Of a stretch of DNA of 64,000 bases, positions 63,938 to 64,000 are shown in pieces. A program made the translations under genes and the position numbers. This stretch comes from Paracoccus alkenifer (lineage in GTDB: Bacteria > Pseudomonadota > Alphaproteobacteria > Rhodobacterales > Rhodobacteraceae): positions 62,001 to 126,000 of the forward strand of contig NZ_FNXG01000006.1 of assembly GCF_900108405.1 (NCBI RefSeq), written 5' to 3'. Every line of letters starts with the position of its first letter. Position 1 is the stretch's first letter. The notes under the pieces are model-generated. The model saw only the letters and a list, made by a program, of their open reading frames with translations. It was not told the origin of the DNA and searched no databases.

Positions 63938-64000
63938 TTGCCCAGCCACCTGCACTCGATCCTGTCCCAGTCGCTGACATCGCTTGACCTTTTCGGGCTG
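63938..64000 (+). CDS. Start of a possible TRIC-family cation channel gene (partial)
   Basis: Twenty-one codons run to the window edge, beginning at TTG 63938. They end SLTSLDLFGL, which resembles the first helix of trimeric intracellular cation channel (UPF0126) proteins. No Shine-Dalgarno is clear. Only the first residues are visible, so the call is tentative. Confidence 0.3.
   Translation, partial: MPSHLHSILSQSLTSLDLFGL

Overview
The window comes from a GC-rich alphaproteobacterium of the Rhodobacterales, most likely Paracoccus or a close relative. The housekeeping proteins (class II B12-dependent ribonucleotide reductase, NDUFS4-type complex I accessory subunit, dnaX-ybaB-recR cluster, NAD diphosphatase, YdcH) and their codon use point there. 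The genus is inferred from protein style, since no database search was possible.

Positions 1 to about 28,345 are the right-hand part of a lambda-type siphovirus prophage. Its integrase and left end lie outside the window. From left to right it holds a small divergent regulatory region (848-1296), replication genes with a candidate origin (six 11-bp iterons, an AT-rich purine tract and a perfect DnaA box, 2221-2430), a candidate lambda-type cos site (about 4590-4700), and a head module in lambda order: Nu1, A, W, B, a protease-scaffold-capsid fusion, a DUF2190 decoration protein, and FII. The tail module follows: U, V, G/G-T made by a -1 frameshift, tape measure, tail tip, and tail fibres. The lysis genes come last. 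A gpZ-like gene sits upstream of cos instead of between FII and U. Morons interrupt the late operon: a reverse membrane-protein gene, a reverse ORF, a lipoprotein plus a CxxC protein, and a HicAB toxin-antitoxin pair with a palindromic operator inside its promoter.

Between the lysis genes and the chromosome (28,360-31,740) lies a small cargo region. It includes a 41-aa membrane peptide, a visibly AT-rich gene for an AvcD/DCD-type two-domain cytidine-nucleotide deaminase (a known anti-phage family), a divergent 56-codon small ORF in a hairpin-rich segment just upstream of it, and a single-pass membrane protein. This is the best candidate in the window for an incompletely described defence locus.

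From 31,972 to the right end is ordinary chromosome: one-carbon and folate genes (fhs, 5-formyl-THF cyclo-ligase), nrdJ with a NrdR-like box, mgtE, a histidinol-phosphatase-like gene, an XRE regulator, a quinone reductase, a Bax-inhibitor protein, tRNA-Arg(TCT) with its promoter, an RbbA-type ABC export cluster, an NDUFS4-like gene, sodC, uvrB, a CmoB-like methyltransferase, an orphan ParA, a membrane dipeptidase, the SRP RNA with its promoter, nudC, dnaX-ybaB-recR-thioesterase, hsp20, a VOC protein, and ydcH. The start of a probable TRIC-family channel gene runs off the right edge.
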